Assembly: GCF_001662075.1 (NCBI RefSeq)
Contig: NZ_LYPL01000004.1
Location: forward strand, 328,000-391,999
Direction: 5' to 3'
DNA length: 64,000 nucleotides
Source: Rhizobium bangladeshense
Lineage (GTDB): Bacteria > Pseudomonadota > Alphaproteobacteria > Rhizobiales > Rhizobiaceae
The translations under genes were made by a program, and so were the position numbers. Of the stretch, positions 15,394 through 24,781 are shown in pieces. The notes under the pieces were generated by a model, which saw nothing but the letters and a program-made list of their open reading frames with translations, was not told the DNA's origin and ran no database searches. Position 1 is the stretch's first letter. The number at the start of each line of letters is the position of its first letter.

Positions 15394-17252
15394 GCCGCAT
15401 TCCTTTCGACTGGAAGCGACGCCGTAGCATCAAACTGCAGCTCCGCAAGCCTTGCGTATGCGCCGCCCTGGCGAACGAGCGACGCATGCGTCCCTTCTTC
15501 GACTATCCGGCCTTCTTCCATGACGAGGATGCGATCAGCCTTGAGAACGGTGGCAAGCCGGTGCGCAATGACGATCGTCGTGCGATTCTCCATAAGCTCG
15601 TCGAGTCCCTTCTGCACCAGCATCTCGCTTTCGGCGTCGAGCGATGACGTGGCTTCGTCGAGAAGAAGGATCGGAGCGTCCTTCAGGACAGCTCTTGCGA
15701 TCGCGATTCTCTGGCGCTGCCCGCCAGACAATGTAAGACCGCGCTCGCCTACGACGGTGTCGTATCCGTTGGGAAGAGCGGAGACAAAGTCATGCGCCTG
15801 CGCCCTGGCAGCGGCGGCTTCTATTTCTTCCGAGATGGCCTCCGGCCGGCCGATCGCTATGTTCTCCTTGATGGAGGAGGCGAAAATCGTGACGTCCTGG
15901 GGGACGATGGCCATCTGTTGCCGCACTTCTTCCGGAGAGAGCGTTGCGAGGTCGCGACCGTCGATTGCGATCTTTCCGTCGCCTGCCCCGTAGAAACCTA
16001 GAAGAACCGAAAAGAGCGTGCTTTTACCAGAGCCCGATGCTCCGACCACGGCCACGGTTTCGCCCGGAGAGACCCGCATTGACAGTCCCCGCAAGACTTC
16101 GCGGTCTGGCGCGCCCGCATAGGCGAAGCGTACGTCCTCGAATTCGATCCGACCCGCGACGGGCGTTCGCAACGGCAGCGTCGCGCCTGCTTCTGGCCGC
16201 CCGTCCTCTTCGTCCATCAGTTCGAATAGCCTGCCGGCCGCACCTGCCGCCTGTGCGAGCTCGCCCCAGACCTCCGAAAGCGAACCCAGCGATCCTGCCG
16301 CGATCACCGCGTAAAGAAGGAATTGCCCAAGATCTCCTGCGGTCATCGCGCCGGACAGCAGGTTCTGCGCTCCGATCCAAAGCACGCCGACGACGCTCGC
16401 AAAAACGAGGGCGATCGCGAAAGCCGTGAGGAAGGCTCTCGAGCGCGCGGCGCTCACCGAACTGGCATACGACGCCTCGATTTCGCGGACGTATTTGCGT
16501 TGAGCGGCGTCCTCACCGTTGAAGGCTTGTGTAGTCCGGCTTCCTGCAATGATCTCGCTTGCAAAGGCCGACGCCTCGGCGAGCGCGTCCTGTGCGGACC
16601 TGGATTTTTGCCGAACTGACCGACCGAACACCACAAGGGGCACGACGATGAGCGGGATTGCTCCGACCGTGATTGAGGACAGGCCGGGACTTGTCACGAA
16701 CATCATGGCAAGGGCGCCGACGCAGAGAATGGAGTTCCGAAGCGCGACGGAGGCAGCAAGGCTCACGGCGGACTTGATCTGGGCCGCATCGGCGGTGAGC
16801 CGCGACGAGACTTCGCCGGAGCGGTTCGCATCGAAGAAGCTTGCAGGAAGACGAACGACCGTCTGAAAGACCCGGAGACGAAGATCGCAGACCAGCCGCT
16901 CGCCAAGCGCGGTGACGAAATAGTATCTACAGGCACTTGCGACGGCGAGAGCGATCGCCAGCACGACGAGCATCACGAAGTAGCGGTCGACGAATACGCC
17001 GTCGGTCCGGGCGAAACCCTGATCTATCAGACGCCGGACCGCTGTCGGCAGCGCGAGGGAGATAAGAGCCGCGGCCGTAAGGGAGACGACGGCGCCGGCC
17101 GCCAGCCACAGGTGGGCGCGCAAAAGAGGCGTCAGCTTTCCAAGTCCCGCCAGCGACCTGCGGGAGCGGTCTTTTCTCGCTGCGTCGGAGTCCGTAGCCC
17201 CCGTGGAAAATGCCGGCGTATCAGCGACGCGGTCGTGCTTGGCAATCATCAA
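15390..17252 (-). CDS. ABC exporter, fused permease and ATPase
   Basis: A 620-residue half-transporter: six transmembrane helices in residues about 40-330, then an ATPase domain with Walker A GASGSGKST, signature LSGGQRQRIAIARA, Walker B ILLLDEATSSLD and H-loop IAHRLATV. The pattern is that of MsbA/LmrA-type homodimeric exporters. It forms a two-gene operon with hemC and has a perfect FixK/FNR palindrome 60 bases upstream. Export of a tetrapyrrole or of a lipid under microaerobic conditions is possible; the substrate is not shown by the sequence. Confidence 0.88.
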   Translation of the reverse strand: MMIAKHDRVADTPAFSTGATDSDAARKDRSRRSLAGLGKLTPLLRAHLWLAAGAVVSLTAAALISLALPTAVRRLIDQGFARTDGVFVDRYFVMLVVLAIALAVASACRYYFVTALGERLVCDLRLRVFQTVVRLPASFFDANRSGEVSSRLTADAAQIKSAVSLAASVALRNSILCVGALAMMFVTSPGLSSITVGAIPLIVVPLVVFGRSVRQKSRSAQDALAEASAFASEIIAGSRTTQAFNGEDAAQRKYVREIEASYASSVSAARSRAFLTAFAIALVFASVVGVLWIGAQNLLSGAMTAGDLGQFLLYAVIAAGSLGSLSEVWGELAQAAGAAGRLFELMDEEDGRPEAGATLPLRTPVAGRIEFEDVRFAYAGAPDREVLRGLSMRVSPGETVAVVGASGSGKSTLFSVLLGFYGAGDGKIAIDGRDLATLSPEEVRQQMAIVPQDVTIFASSIKENIAIGRPEAISEEIEAAAARAQAHDFVSALPNGYDTVVGERGLTLSGGQRQRIAIARAVLKDAPILLLDEATSSLDAESEMLVQKGLDELMENRTTIVIAHRLATVLKADRILVMEEGRIVEEGTHASLVRQGGAYARLAELQFDATASLPVERNAA

Positions 17253-17311
17253 TGCCGTGAACTCCTGGTTTGCATCGATTGGTCTTTTCGCCCCAATTCA
17301 GTGGTCAGTCT

Positions 17312-17325
17312 TTGATCGCGATCAA
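17312..17325 (-). promoter_or_regulatory. FixK/FNR box upstream of ABC exporter-hemC
   Basis: TTGATCGCGATCAA is a perfect palindrome matching TTGAT-N4-ATCAA. Its centre is 66 bases before the exporter start codon, a suitable place for an activator site near -41. Confidence 0.85.
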
Positions 17326-17760
17326 AACCGGATCGATCTTGAGCAACCGGACTTCCCGCGTCGACCGCACTGTGGCACCGATGAAATGGGCCTAGAAACA
17401 CGCCGGAGCCTGAAGACGAAACATGGAACTACCGCTACTGCAGGCGTCGGACGCCGAGCGAGTGCTGTAGGTAATGCATCTCTCGAAAACTCCCTTATTG
17501 GTCGTATCCTCACCGCCATCGAGAACTTCTGTGCGGTTCCGGATGATCAGCTTTTCGAAATCGTCTGTCAGCATCACCGCATCTTCATCGATCCGGCGAA
17601 AGCGCCTCGCAGGAATACTACATTTCTGGGTCGTCTTGCGCGCGAAGCGGTCCTCACCATTTCGGTTCGCGGCGGCATCTCACGGCCGCGATCTTCGCCT
17701 ATCTCAGGTCGATATGCAGAGACGTTGAGTTCGATTGTTGGGACGCAGAGGAACGATCGT
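17326..17760. other. Intergenic region without a convincing gene
   Basis: This 435-base stretch lies between the FixK box of the exporter and the 3' end of hemA. Several short frames exist on both strands but none has both a ribosome-binding site and recognisable protein content. I see no terminator with a clear T-run. Confidence 0.4.
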
Positions 17761-18975
17761 TTAGGCGACGTGCCTTGCAAGCGCGCAGCGCGACCAGAGC
17801 GAATGCAGCGCCTCGACCAGATGGGCGATATCGGCGTCGGAATGCAGCGGCGTCGGCGTGATGCGCAGGCGCTCGGTCTTCTTCGGCACTGTCGGATAGT
17901 TGATCGGTTGGACATAGACGCCGCAATTGTCGAGCAGCAGATCGGAGATCCACTTGCATTTCGCCGCATCGCCGACCAGCACCGGCACGATATGGCTCGG
18001 ATTGGGCATATGCGGAATGCCGCGCTGGTCGAGCAGTGCTCTCAGCTTGCGCACACGGTCCTGATGGCGGGCGCGCTCGAACTGGCTGACCTTCAGGTGC
18101 TGGATCGAGGCGACGGCGCCGGCAGCAAGTGCCGGCGGCAGCGCCGTGGTGAAAATGAAGCCGGAGGCAAACGAGCGGATGAAATCGCAAAGCGCCGTCG
18201 ACGCGGCGATGTAGCCGCCCATCACTCCAAAAGCCTTGCCGAGCGTGCCTTCGATCACGGTCAGCCGGTCCATCAGCCCTTCGCGCTCGGCGATGCCGCC
18301 GCCGCGCGGGCCGTACATGCCGACGCCATGCACTTCGTCGAGATAGGTCATCGCGCCATATTTGTCGGCGAGGTCGCAGATCTCCTGGATCGGGGCGATA
18401 TCGCCATCCATCGAATAGACGCTTTCGAAGGCGATCAGCTTCGGCGCCTTCGGATCGGCGGCCTTGAGCTTGGCTTCGAGATCGGCCACGTCATTGTGCT
18501 TCCAGATCACCTTGTCGCACTTGGCATAACGGATGCCCTCGATCATCGAGGCATGGTTCAACGCGTCGGAGAAGATGATCAGGCCGGGGATCTTGGCGCC
18601 GAGCGTGCCAAGTGCCGCCCAGTTGGAAACATAACCCGACGTGAAGATCAGCGCTGCTTCCTTGCCGTGCAGGTCGGCAAGCTCCCGTTCGAGCATGACG
18701 TGATGGTGGTTGGTGCCAGAAATATTCCGGGTGCCTCCCGCACCCGCGCCACAGTGGTCGATGGCGTTCTTCATCGCCTCGATCACCTTCGGATGCTGGC
18801 CCATGCCGAGATAGTCGTTGGAGCACCAGACCGTGACTTCCTTTTGGCCATCCGCGGTGTAACGCGTCGCGCGGGGAAAATTGCCGCGGTGACGCTCGAG
18901 ATCGGCAAACACGCGGTAACGGCCCTCGGTATGAAGCCCGTCCAGCTCGTTTTTGAAAAACGCTTCGAAATCCAT
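17761..18975 (-). CDS. hemA: 5-Aminolevulinate synthase
   Basis: A 404-residue alpha-oxoamine synthase that condenses glycine and succinyl-CoA to 5-aminolevulinate, the first haem step in alphaproteobacteria. It contains [38 protein letters not shown] and the PLP Lys in [14 protein letters not shown]. Length and ends match the family. A FixK-type box lies about 60 bases upstream, so expression should rise at low oxygen, together with hemC and the cytochrome maturation genes nearby. Confidence 0.95.
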   Translation of the reverse strand: MDFEAFFKNELDGLHTEGRYRVFADLERHRGNFPRATRYTADGQKEVTVWCSNDYLGMGQHPKVIEAMKNAIDHCGAGAGGTRNISGTNHHHVMLERELADLHGKEAALIFTSGYVSNWAALGTLGAKIPGLIIFSDALNHASMIEGIRYAKCDKVIWKHNDVADLEAKLKAADPKAPKLIAFESVYSMDGDIAPIQEICDLADKYGAMTYLDEVHGVGMYGPRGGGIAEREGLMDRLTVIEGTLGKAFGVMGGYIAASTALCDFIRSFASGFIFTTALPPALAAGAVASIQHLKVSQFERARHQDRVRKLRALLDQRGIPHMPNPSHIVPVLVGDAAKCKWISDLLLDNCGVYVQPINYPTVPKKTERLRITPTPLHSDADIAHLVEALHSLWSRCALARHVA

Positions 18976-19028
18976 GCATATGCTCCTTCTGCATGGGAGA
19001 TCACTAGCGGTCAGCCAACCGCCTGTAT

Positions 19029-19042
19029 TTGATCTCCGTCAA
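19029..19042 (-). promoter_or_regulatory. FixK/FNR box upstream of hemA
   Basis: TTGATCTCCGTCAA fits TTGAY-N4-RTCAA. Its centre is about 60 bases before the hemA start codon, in the correct orientation for activation of hemA. Confidence 0.8.
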
Positions 19043-19346
19043 GTTTGGACGAACTTTGGGCAGTTGCAAGTCTGAAAAAGACCAGTTGGAGAACACTCGT
19101 GACGAGATAGATCGCCACCCGAGGTGACTTCGTGAAATCATGTTTTCGGCGCATCCAAAGCGGATTCGGTTCAACTGGAGGGATCATCTTCACGCCCTGG
19201 ACTGGCGGACAGCGCCGCAGAAGAAGAGCGGATTAAGGGCGCTGTTAAGCGTCGGACAGGCGGAGAGCGATCGCCACGCGGTCTCCTTTTCCTCCGGCCG
19301 CTCAGGAACAGCGTATATCTGGCCCCGCCGCCCAAACATGGGTTGT

Positions 19347-19360
19347 TTGATCCGGATCAA
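19347..19360 (+). promoter_or_regulatory. FixK/FNR box upstream of ccmC
   Basis: TTGATCCGGATCAA is a perfect palindrome, with its centre 42 bases before the ccmC start. The short distance implies a short leader for the ccmCDG message. Confidence 0.8.
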
Positions 19361-19395
19361 TTATCTCGCGCTCGGTCCGCGCTACTCCTCCGTCC

Positions 19396-20160
19396 ATGAT
19401 CTCTGTCTCAAAGTTCTCGAAGGGCCTCGTCGCCCTCGCACAGCCGTCCCGCTTCGTCGAACTGGCGAACAGGACAATTCCGATCCTCGCGGCCGCGACG
19501 CTGATCACGTTCGCCACCGGGCTCTGGTTGAGTTTCAACTCCGACGGAGACTACCAGCAGGGCGAGACTGTTCGGATCATGTACGTCCACGTCCCAGCGG
19601 CTTGGATGGCGATGCTCTGTTACAGCGTGATGACTGCGAACGCGATCGGGTCGCTGGTCTGGAAGCATCCGCTCGCCGACGTCGCGGCCCGTGTCGCCGC
19701 CCCGCTCGGCGCCGCCTTCACGTTCGTCTCCCTCATCACCGGAGCGATCTGGGGGAAGCCGATGTGGGGGACGTGGTGGGTTTGGGACGCACGTCTGACC
19801 TCGATGTTCGTGCTGTTCATCATGTATCTCGGACTTCTCGCGATCAATCGCGCCATCGACGAGCCCACCCGCGCGGCAAGGGTCACCGCCGTGCTGATCA
19901 TCGTAGGATTCGTGAACATACCGATCATCAAGTTTTCGGTGGAATGGTGGAACACGCTGCACCAGCCGGCCAGCGTGATCCGCCTCGCCGGACCGGCTCT
20001 GGACATCGAGTTTCTGCGGCCATTGCTGGTCATGGGGCTCGCCTTCGCGTGTCTTTTCGCCACCCTCTACGTCGCCTCGATCAGAAACGAGATCTGGCGC
20101 AGAAAGCTGATCTCGCACTACAGGCTGGCCGCGAGGGCGGCGGCTCACCGGGAGACCTGA
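19396..20160 (+). CDS. ccmC: Haem export protein CcmC (CycZ)
   Basis: A 254-residue membrane protein with about six helices. It contains the tryptophan-rich haem-handling motif WGKPMWGTWWVWDARLTS, with conserved His in MYVHVPAAW and in the later periplasmic loop (NTLHQPASV). CcmC delivers haem to CcmE for cytochrome c maturation. It is the first gene of a ccmC-ccmD-ccmG unit. The genes for CcmA and CcmB, which normally precede ccmC, are not present. Confidence 0.93.
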   Translation: MISVSKFSKGLVALAQPSRFVELANRTIPILAAATLITFATGLWLSFNSDGDYQQGETVRIMYVHVPAAWMAMLCYSVMTANAIGSLVWKHPLADVAARVAAPLGAAFTFVSLITGAIWGKPMWGTWWVWDARLTSMFVLFIMYLGLLAINRAIDEPTRAARVTAVLIIVGFVNIPIIKFSVEWWNTLHQPASVIRLAGPALDIEFLRPLLVMGLAFACLFATLYVASIRNEIWRRKLISHYRLAARAAAHRET

Positions 20161-20161
20161 A

Positions 20162-20317
20162 ATGAACCACGAACACTATGTTCTTGCGGCGTATTTGCTC
20201 ACCTTCGCGGTCATGGCCACGGCGACGTTGAAGGTCTGGCTCTCAGGAAGACGCTACCGCCGTCAGGTCGAGGCGCTCGCTGTCGCGCGCCGTCTGCAGC
20301 CTCGCGGAGACCGCTAG
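20162..20317 (+). CDS. ccmD: Haem exporter accessory protein CcmD
   Basis: A 51-residue protein starting one base after the ccmC stop: one transmembrane helix (about residues 6-27) and an Arg-rich cytoplasmic tail (SGRRYRRQVEALAVARRLQP), the usual CcmD pattern. CcmD helps release of holo-CcmE from the CcmABC complex. The next gene begins two bases after its TAG. Confidence 0.85.
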   Translation: MNHEHYVLAAYLLTFAVMATATLKVWLSGRRYRRQVEALAVARRLQPRGDR

Positions 20318-20318
20318 G

Positions 20319-20879
20319 ATGCGACGCTACGCCCTGGCCGCGATTCCGCTTGTCGCATTCCTCGGGATTGCGGGCGCCGTCGCAAACACGTTGTATCGTG
20401 AATCCGTGGACGGATACTCCCCTGCCGCCATTCCTTCGGCGTTGGCGGGACGCCGGCATCCAGCGGTCCATCTCGCGCCGCTTACCGGTCTTCAAACACC
20501 AGGCGTAGACGATCAGACACTTGATGGTCACATCGCCGTCGTCAACATCTTCGCGTCCTGGTGCGTTCCCTGTCGGCTCGAACACCCGGCGCTGATGGAA
20601 CTCGCCAAAGATTCTCGCATAAAGCTCGTCGGCATCAACTACAAGGACGCCCCGGAGAAGGCGCTGGCCTTCCTTCAGGAAAACGGCAATCCGTTCGCGG
20701 CGATCGGAATCGACACCACGGGAAGAAGCTCGATCGACTGGGGAGTCTACGGCGTCCCGGAAACATTCGTTGTCGATCGCGCGGGACGAATCCTCTTGAG
20801 GCATGTCGGACCGATCGACGAGGAAAGCCTCACGACGGACATTCTGCCCGCTCTGGAAGAGATCATCGCCACCGAATGA
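20319..20879 (+). CDS. ccmG: Thiol:disulfide interchange protein CcmG/DsbE
   Basis: A 186-residue membrane-anchored thioredoxin-fold protein. An N-terminal anchor helix (about 4-24) is followed by the active site WCVPC in VNIFASWCVPCRLEHPAL and the cis-Pro region GVYGVPETFVVD, typical of CcmG. It reduces apocytochrome c or CcmH disulfides in the periplasm. It is the last gene of the ccmCDG operon under the box at 19347. Confidence 0.92.
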   Translation: MRRYALAAIPLVAFLGIAGAVANTLYRESVDGYSPAAIPSALAGRRHPAVHLAPLTGLQTPGVDDQTLDGHIAVVNIFASWCVPCRLEHPALMELAKDSRIKLVGINYKDAPEKALAFLQENGNPFAAIGIDTTGRSSIDWGVYGVPETFVVDRAGRILLRHVGPIDEESLTTDILPALEEIIATE

Positions 20880-20900
20880 GCATGCCTCTTCCAGCCGTGT

Positions 20901-20914
20901 TTGATCTCAATCAA
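20901..20914 (+). promoter_or_regulatory. Orphan FixK/FNR box
   Basis: TTGATCTCAATCAA matches the FixK consensus, but the next plus-strand frame is short and no complete gene follows. The neighbouring genes are the end of ccmG (plus) and the end of the CBS-BON gene (minus). It looks like a promoter left behind when its gene was lost. Confidence 0.65.
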
Positions 20915-20982
20915 AGAAACGGCCCGCCTATTGAGTATGTCGGTTTGGCGGGTCGGGATTTTCCCGTGTCAAGGGGGGAAGC

Positions 20983-21124
20983 TTGACAGAGGCCCGCTCG
21001 GTTTTGGGGCGCAACATCGAGCGAGCCTCCTCGCGTCAAATTCCTCACCGATCCGGATATCCCCAGGCGCGCTGGATGAACTGTTTTCCGTGCCATGGCA
21101 AAAGCCGCAGCATGGAGCGCTGTC
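20983..21124 (+). other. Possible truncated gene behind orphan FixK box
   Basis: A TTG at 20983 follows a strong ribosome-binding site (AAGGGGGGAAGC) about 70 bases after the orphan box. The frame (MTEARSVLGRNIERASSRQI...) contains MNCFPCHGK, then runs into the convergent CBS-BON gene. I cannot assign a family. It is probably the 5' remnant of a deleted FixK-dependent gene; a short translated leader is another possibility. Confidence 0.3.
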
Positions 21125-21805
21125 TCAGGCCATTTCGGTCCCGGACAGCCGAGAGATCTGTAGCCGGTCACGATAGGCGCCGACGCCCAGGCTTTCGACC
21201 AGGGCGCGAACAGCCTTTTGCTTCAGCTCCGACTCCACGTTGCCATCGAGTGTCACCTGGCCGTTCTTGACGGTCACCTGGACCTTCTGGGGCGTTATCC
21301 CCAAGTCTGACCTCAGGCGCGTTCGGACCGCCAGCTTGATCGATTCATCTTCTTTTGGCAGCGGCGCCGTCTGGGCGTCGATGATCAGGCCGAGGATGTC
21401 TCTGCGGCTGACAACCCCCACAAGGCGCCCGTCCTCGACGATCGGCAGCCGTTTGATCCGGTGCGCCTGGAGGCTTTCGGCGATATCCGATACCTCGCTG
21501 TCGGGGCTCGCCACGATTACATCTTGAGACATGACATCGGCGACACACCAGCCATTGCTGGAAATATATCGCTCGAGATCGATCTCGGAGATGATTTCGG
21601 GTGCGCGGGCAGCGCGGGGAGCGAACCTGATCTCTCTCCGCAGCAGCAGGTCGCCCTCCGTCAGCATTCCACAGACGCGGCCTTCGTCGTCAACCACGGG
21701 AAGGCCGCTGACCTTATTTTGCATCATGACAGCGACGGCGTGGCGTATACCAACCGCTGGACTGATGGACACCACATGAGTGGTCATTATGTCCTTCGCT
21801 TGCAT
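21125..21805 (-). CDS. CBS-domain pair plus BON domain protein
   Basis: A 226-residue soluble protein with two CBS motifs (MQAKDIMTTHVVSISPAV..., VADVMSQDVIVASPDSEV...) that bind adenine nucleotides, and a C-terminal BON domain (SIKLAVRTRLRSDLGITPQKVQVTVKNGQVTLDGNV). The start is set at the ATG at 21805 (GAGGCAGGAAG upstream); longer in-frame starts would lie inside the FixK box at 21870-21883. It could sense energy state under low oxygen. Such CBS-BON proteins recur in FixK/FNR regulons of rhizobia, in my recollection; the exact role is unknown. Confidence 0.85.
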   Translation of the reverse strand: MQAKDIMTTHVVSISPAVGIRHAVAVMMQNKVSGLPVVDDEGRVCGMLTEGDLLLRREIRFAPRAARAPEIISEIDLERYISSNGWCVADVMSQDVIVASPDSEVSDIAESLQAHRIKRLPIVEDGRLVGVVSRRDILGLIIDAQTAPLPKEDESIKLAVRTRLRSDLGITPQKVQVTVKNGQVTLDGNVESELKQKAVRALVESLGVGAYRDRLQISRLSGTEMA

Positions 21806-21869
21806 CTTCCTGCCTCGTCTATAAGAATTGTTGCTGCGACGACCATAGGACGACATCGTCGAGCCGCCA

Positions 21870-21883
21870 TTGATCTCCGTCAA
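21870..21883 (-). promoter_or_regulatory. FixK/FNR box upstream of CBS-BON gene
   Basis: TTGATCTCCGTCAA on the plus strand (TTGACGGAGATCAA on the minus). The centre is 71 bases before the CBS-BON ATG, and a TATAGA stretch lies between them. The box overlaps the stop codon of ccmH, the next gene on the right. Confidence 0.75.
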
Positions 21884-22347
21884 ACAGAGCGGTCTCCCTG
21901 GAGCAGTTCGCTGAGCTTAGCCTGCTCGTCTGCCGTCAGCTTGCTGCCGGTCGGCTTGCCGGCCCTTTTGCGCGCAAAGACCAGCAGTGACAGTCCGCCG
22001 GCGAGCACCAGCAGCACCGGTGCGCCCCAGAGCAGCACCGTCTTCATGCTGACACGCGGCTTCAGCAGCACGAACTCGCCGTAGCGCGAGACGATATAGG
22101 TCAGCACCACCTCGTCGCTGTCGCCATCGGCGATGCGCTCGCGCACCAGCAGGCGCAAGTCCTTGGCCAGATCGGCATTGGAATCATCGATCGACTGGTT
22201 CTGGCAGACCATGCAGCGCAGTTCCGCCGAAAGGGCGCGGGCGCGCGCTTCGAGCGCCGGATCGGCCAGCACCTCGTCAGGATTGACGGCAAAGGCGGGG
22301 GCTGCCATCAGCACCACAACGACAGCCAGGAGCAGACGCCGCATCAT
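21880..22347 (-). CDS. ccmH: Cytochrome c maturation protein CcmH/CycL
   Basis: A 155-residue protein with a signal peptide ([20 protein letters not shown]), the redox motif [23 protein letters not shown] and one C-terminal transmembrane helix (about 105-125). CcmH keeps apocytochrome cysteines reduced for haem ligation. The start at MMRR overlaps the ccmF stop by 4 bases. The stop codon lies inside the FixK box of the next gene. Confidence 0.92.
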   Translation of the reverse strand: MMRRLLLAVVVVLMAAPAFAVNPDEVLADPALEARARALSAELRCMVCQNQSIDDSNADLAKDLRLLVRERIADGDSDEVVLTYIVSRYGEFVLLKPRVSMKTVLLWGAPVLLVLAGGLSLLVFARKRAGKPTGSKLTADEQAKLSELLQGDRSV

Positions 22348-24332
22348 TCCGCCGGCTCCATTGCCGGAGTTGCCGGCTTCGCCTTGCGGCGCGGGGCGCC
22401 GACACGCAGGCGCCGGTCGCTGAGCGAGACGAGGCCGCCGAAGGCCATGAACACCGCTCCGCCCCAGATGCAAAGAATGAACGGCTTCCACCAGATACGG
22501 ACGACGATACCGCCGTCCTTGGTGGCGTCACCGAGCGATACATAGAGCTGGCTGAGCCCGAAGGTCAGGATGCCGGCCTCCGTCGTCGGCATCTGGCGGG
22601 CAGTGTAGAGGCGCTTGGCCGACCAGGTATCGGCAACCGCGACACCGGCGCGCCGGACGGTGAAGTGGCCGCGGTCCTCGGTATAGTTCGGCCCGGTCGC
22701 CGGCTGCATGCCGTCGAAATGCAGACTGTAACCGCCGGCCTCGGTCACCTCACCGGGCTTCATCTCGATGACATACTCGCTCTCGAACGTTGTGACCGCG
22801 ACGATGCCGAGCACGGTGACGCCGAGCCCGGCATGGGCAAGGGCCGTGCCGAAGGCCGAACGCGGCAGGCCGGAAAGCCGGCGCCAGGCGAGACTGGCCG
22901 CGACTTTGCCGATGCCGGCGCGGTACCACAGATCGGCTACCGCACCGAGGATCAGAAACAGCCCGGCAGCGAGGCCGAGCACCGAAAGCACCGGCCCGCC
23001 ATGTTCGATGTAGAAGAAGACCACCGCGGCAAGGAAGGCGAGACCTGCGATGACATAGAGCCGCTGCAGAGCACCGAGCAGATCGCCGCGCTTCCAGGCC
23101 AGCATCGGCCCGAAGGGCACGATGACGATGAGCGGCGCCATCAGCAGGCCGAAGGTCAGGTTGAAGAAAGGCGCTCCGACGGAAATCTTATCGCCGGTCA
23201 GCGTTTCCAAAAGCAGCGGATAGAGCGTGCCTGTGAGCACCGTGCCGCAGGCGACCGTCAGGATCAGATTGTTGACGACGAGCGCGCCCTCGCGCGAGAT
23301 CGGCGCAAACAGCCCGCCTGCCGACAGCTTCGGCGCGCGGAAGGCGAAGAGCGACAGCGCCCCGCCGATGAAGATCAGCAGGATGCAGAGAATGAAGACG
23401 CCGCGGGAGGGGTCGCTGGCAAAGGCGTGCACCGAGGTCAGCACACCGGAGCGCACCAGGAAGGTGCCCATCAGCGACAGCGAGAAGGTGAGGATGGCGA
23501 GCAGCACCGTCCAGATCTTCAGCGCCTCGCGCTTCTCCATGACGAGCGCCGAATGCAGCAGTGCGGTGCCGGCGAGCCACGGCATGAAGGAGGCGTTTTC
23601 CACCGGGTCCCAGAACCACCAGCCGCCCCAGCCGAGCTCGTAGTAGGCCCAGTAGGAGCCCATGGCGATGCCAAGCGTCAGAAAGGTCCAGGCGGCCAGC
23701 GTCCAGGGCCGCACCCAGCGTGCCCAGGCGGCGTCGATGCGCGCTTCCAGGAGGGCCGCAACGGCAAAGGAGAAGCAGACGGAGAAGCCGACATAACCGA
23801 GATAGAGCAGCGGCGGGTGGATCGCGAGGCCGATATCCTGAAGAACCGGGTTGAGATCGCGGCCTTCGGCCGGCGCCGGATCGAGGCGCAGGAAGGGATT
23901 GGAGGTCAGCAGGATGAACAGCGTGAAGGCGACCGAAATCCAGGCCTGCACGGCCAGCACATTGGCCTTCAGCGTCTCCGGCAGATTGCGGCCGAAGACG
24001 GCGACCAGCGCGCTGAACAGCGTCAGGATCAACAGCCAGAGCATCATCGATCCCTCGTGATTGCCCCAGACGCCGGAATATTTATAGAGCAGCGGCACCA
24101 GCGAATGCGAATTCTCCCAGACGTTCTCGACCGAGAAGTCCGAGACGACATGGGCGTAGGTCAGCGCGGCGAAGGAGAAGGTGACAAGCGAAAACATCGC
24201 CAGCGAGCCGATCGTCGCCACATCCATCATCGCCCGGTCGTGACGACGGGCTCCGATCACCGGCACGATGGAGAGGATGAGCGCCGTGGCGAGCGCCAGC
24301 ACCAGCGCGTAATGGCCGATCTCGATGATCAT
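22344..24332 (-). CDS. ccmF: Cytochrome c haem lyase subunit CcmF/CycK
   Basis: A 662-residue membrane protein with about 13-15 helices. The WWD haem-handling domain reads [20 protein letters not shown], and the conserved [13 protein letters not shown] and [12 protein letters not shown] segments are present. CcmF with CcmH attaches haem to apocytochrome c. Both ends overlap the neighbours by 4 bases (ccmE upstream, ccmH downstream). Confidence 0.95.
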   Translation of the reverse strand: MIIEIGHYALVLALATALILSIVPVIGARRHDRAMMDVATIGSLAMFSLVTFSFAALTYAHVVSDFSVENVWENSHSLVPLLYKYSGVWGNHEGSMMLWLLILTLFSALVAVFGRNLPETLKANVLAVQAWISVAFTLFILLTSNPFLRLDPAPAEGRDLNPVLQDIGLAIHPPLLYLGYVGFSVCFSFAVAALLEARIDAAWARWVRPWTLAAWTFLTLGIAMGSYWAYYELGWGGWWFWDPVENASFMPWLAGTALLHSALVMEKREALKIWTVLLAILTFSLSLMGTFLVRSGVLTSVHAFASDPSRGVFILCILLIFIGGALSLFAFRAPKLSAGGLFAPISREGALVVNNLILTVACGTVLTGTLYPLLLETLTGDKISVGAPFFNLTFGLLMAPLIVIVPFGPMLAWKRGDLLGALQRLYVIAGLAFLAAVVFFYIEHGGPVLSVLGLAAGLFLILGAVADLWYRAGIGKVAASLAWRRLSGLPRSAFGTALAHAGLGVTVLGIVAVTTFESEYVIEMKPGEVTEAGGYSLHFDGMQPATGPNYTEDRGHFTVRRAGVAVADTWSAKRLYTARQMPTTEAGILTFGLSQLYVSLGDATKDGGIVVRIWWKPFILCIWGGAVFMAFGGLVSLSDRRLRVGAPRRKAKPATPAMEPAE

Positions 24333-24781
24333 TGCTTAGGCTCCCCGTGCTGCCACAGACCCTGCTCCTTGAGCTTGTCCGCCACTTCCTTCGGAACATA
24401 ACGCTCGTCATGCTTGGCTAGAACCGTATCGGCCGAGAAGATCTGGCTCCCGGCCTCGAACGTTCCTTCCGTCACCACTCCCTGTCCCTCCCGGAAGAGG
24501 TCTGGAAGGATTCCCGCATATCTAACGTGCACGACCGCCCCGCCCGGATCGGTCACGGAGAACTCGACGAACGTCCCGGAGCCTCGGACGATGCTGCGCT
24601 CTCCTACCAGACCACCCAGTCGAATTCTTGCTCCCGGACGAACGTCGCCGGAGGCCAAGTCAGATGGCATGTAGAAATAGGCGATGGACTGGCTGAAGGC
24701 GAACATCACAAGCAGCACTGCGGCCAAGATGAACCCCATGCCGACGCCAATCACCGCCAGGCGCTTCTGTTTGCGTGTCAT
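24329..24781 (-). CDS. ccmE: Cytochrome c haem chaperone CcmE/CycJ
   Basis: A 150-residue periplasmic protein anchored by one N-terminal helix (about 8-30) and folded as an OB barrel. The covalent haem-binding His is in [14 protein letters not shown]. Conserved [12 protein letters not shown] is also present. It overlaps ccmF by 4 bases and starts 4 bases inside ccmI. It receives haem from CcmC and passes it to CcmF. Confidence 0.94.
   Translation of the reverse strand: MTRKQKRLAVIGVGMGFILAAVLLVMFAFSQSIAYFYMPSDLASGDVRPGARIRLGGLVGERSIVRGSGTFVEFSVTDPGGAVVHVRYAGILPDLFREGQGVVTEGTFEAGSQIFSADTVLAKHDERYVPKEVADKLKEQGLWQHGEPKQ

Noticed and set aside
17203..19032. 609-codon plus-strand frame opposite hemA
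   Set aside because: It covers the antisense of hemA and adjacent non-coding DNA and has no recognisable domain. HemA on the minus strand has every catalytic motif.
20983..21100. Possible IS66 transposase fragment (VKFLTDPDIP in one plus frame)
   Set aside because: Ten residues resemble the C-terminal part of IS66 transposases, but nothing around them continues the match and no inverted repeats are seen. Too short to call.
17761..24332. Impression that hemA, ccmF and ccmH have different codon use from their neighbours (possible chromosomal origin)
   Set aside because: No codon or GC computation was possible. A codon-adaptation comparison with chromosomal and plasmid genes would decide it.
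22665..24401. Long plus-strand frame of 578 codons opposite ccmF
   Set aside because: It is rich in Arg, Gly, Asp and Gln, has no family motif, and lies exactly opposite the well-supported ccmF on the minus strand. It is a GC-rich antisense shadow.
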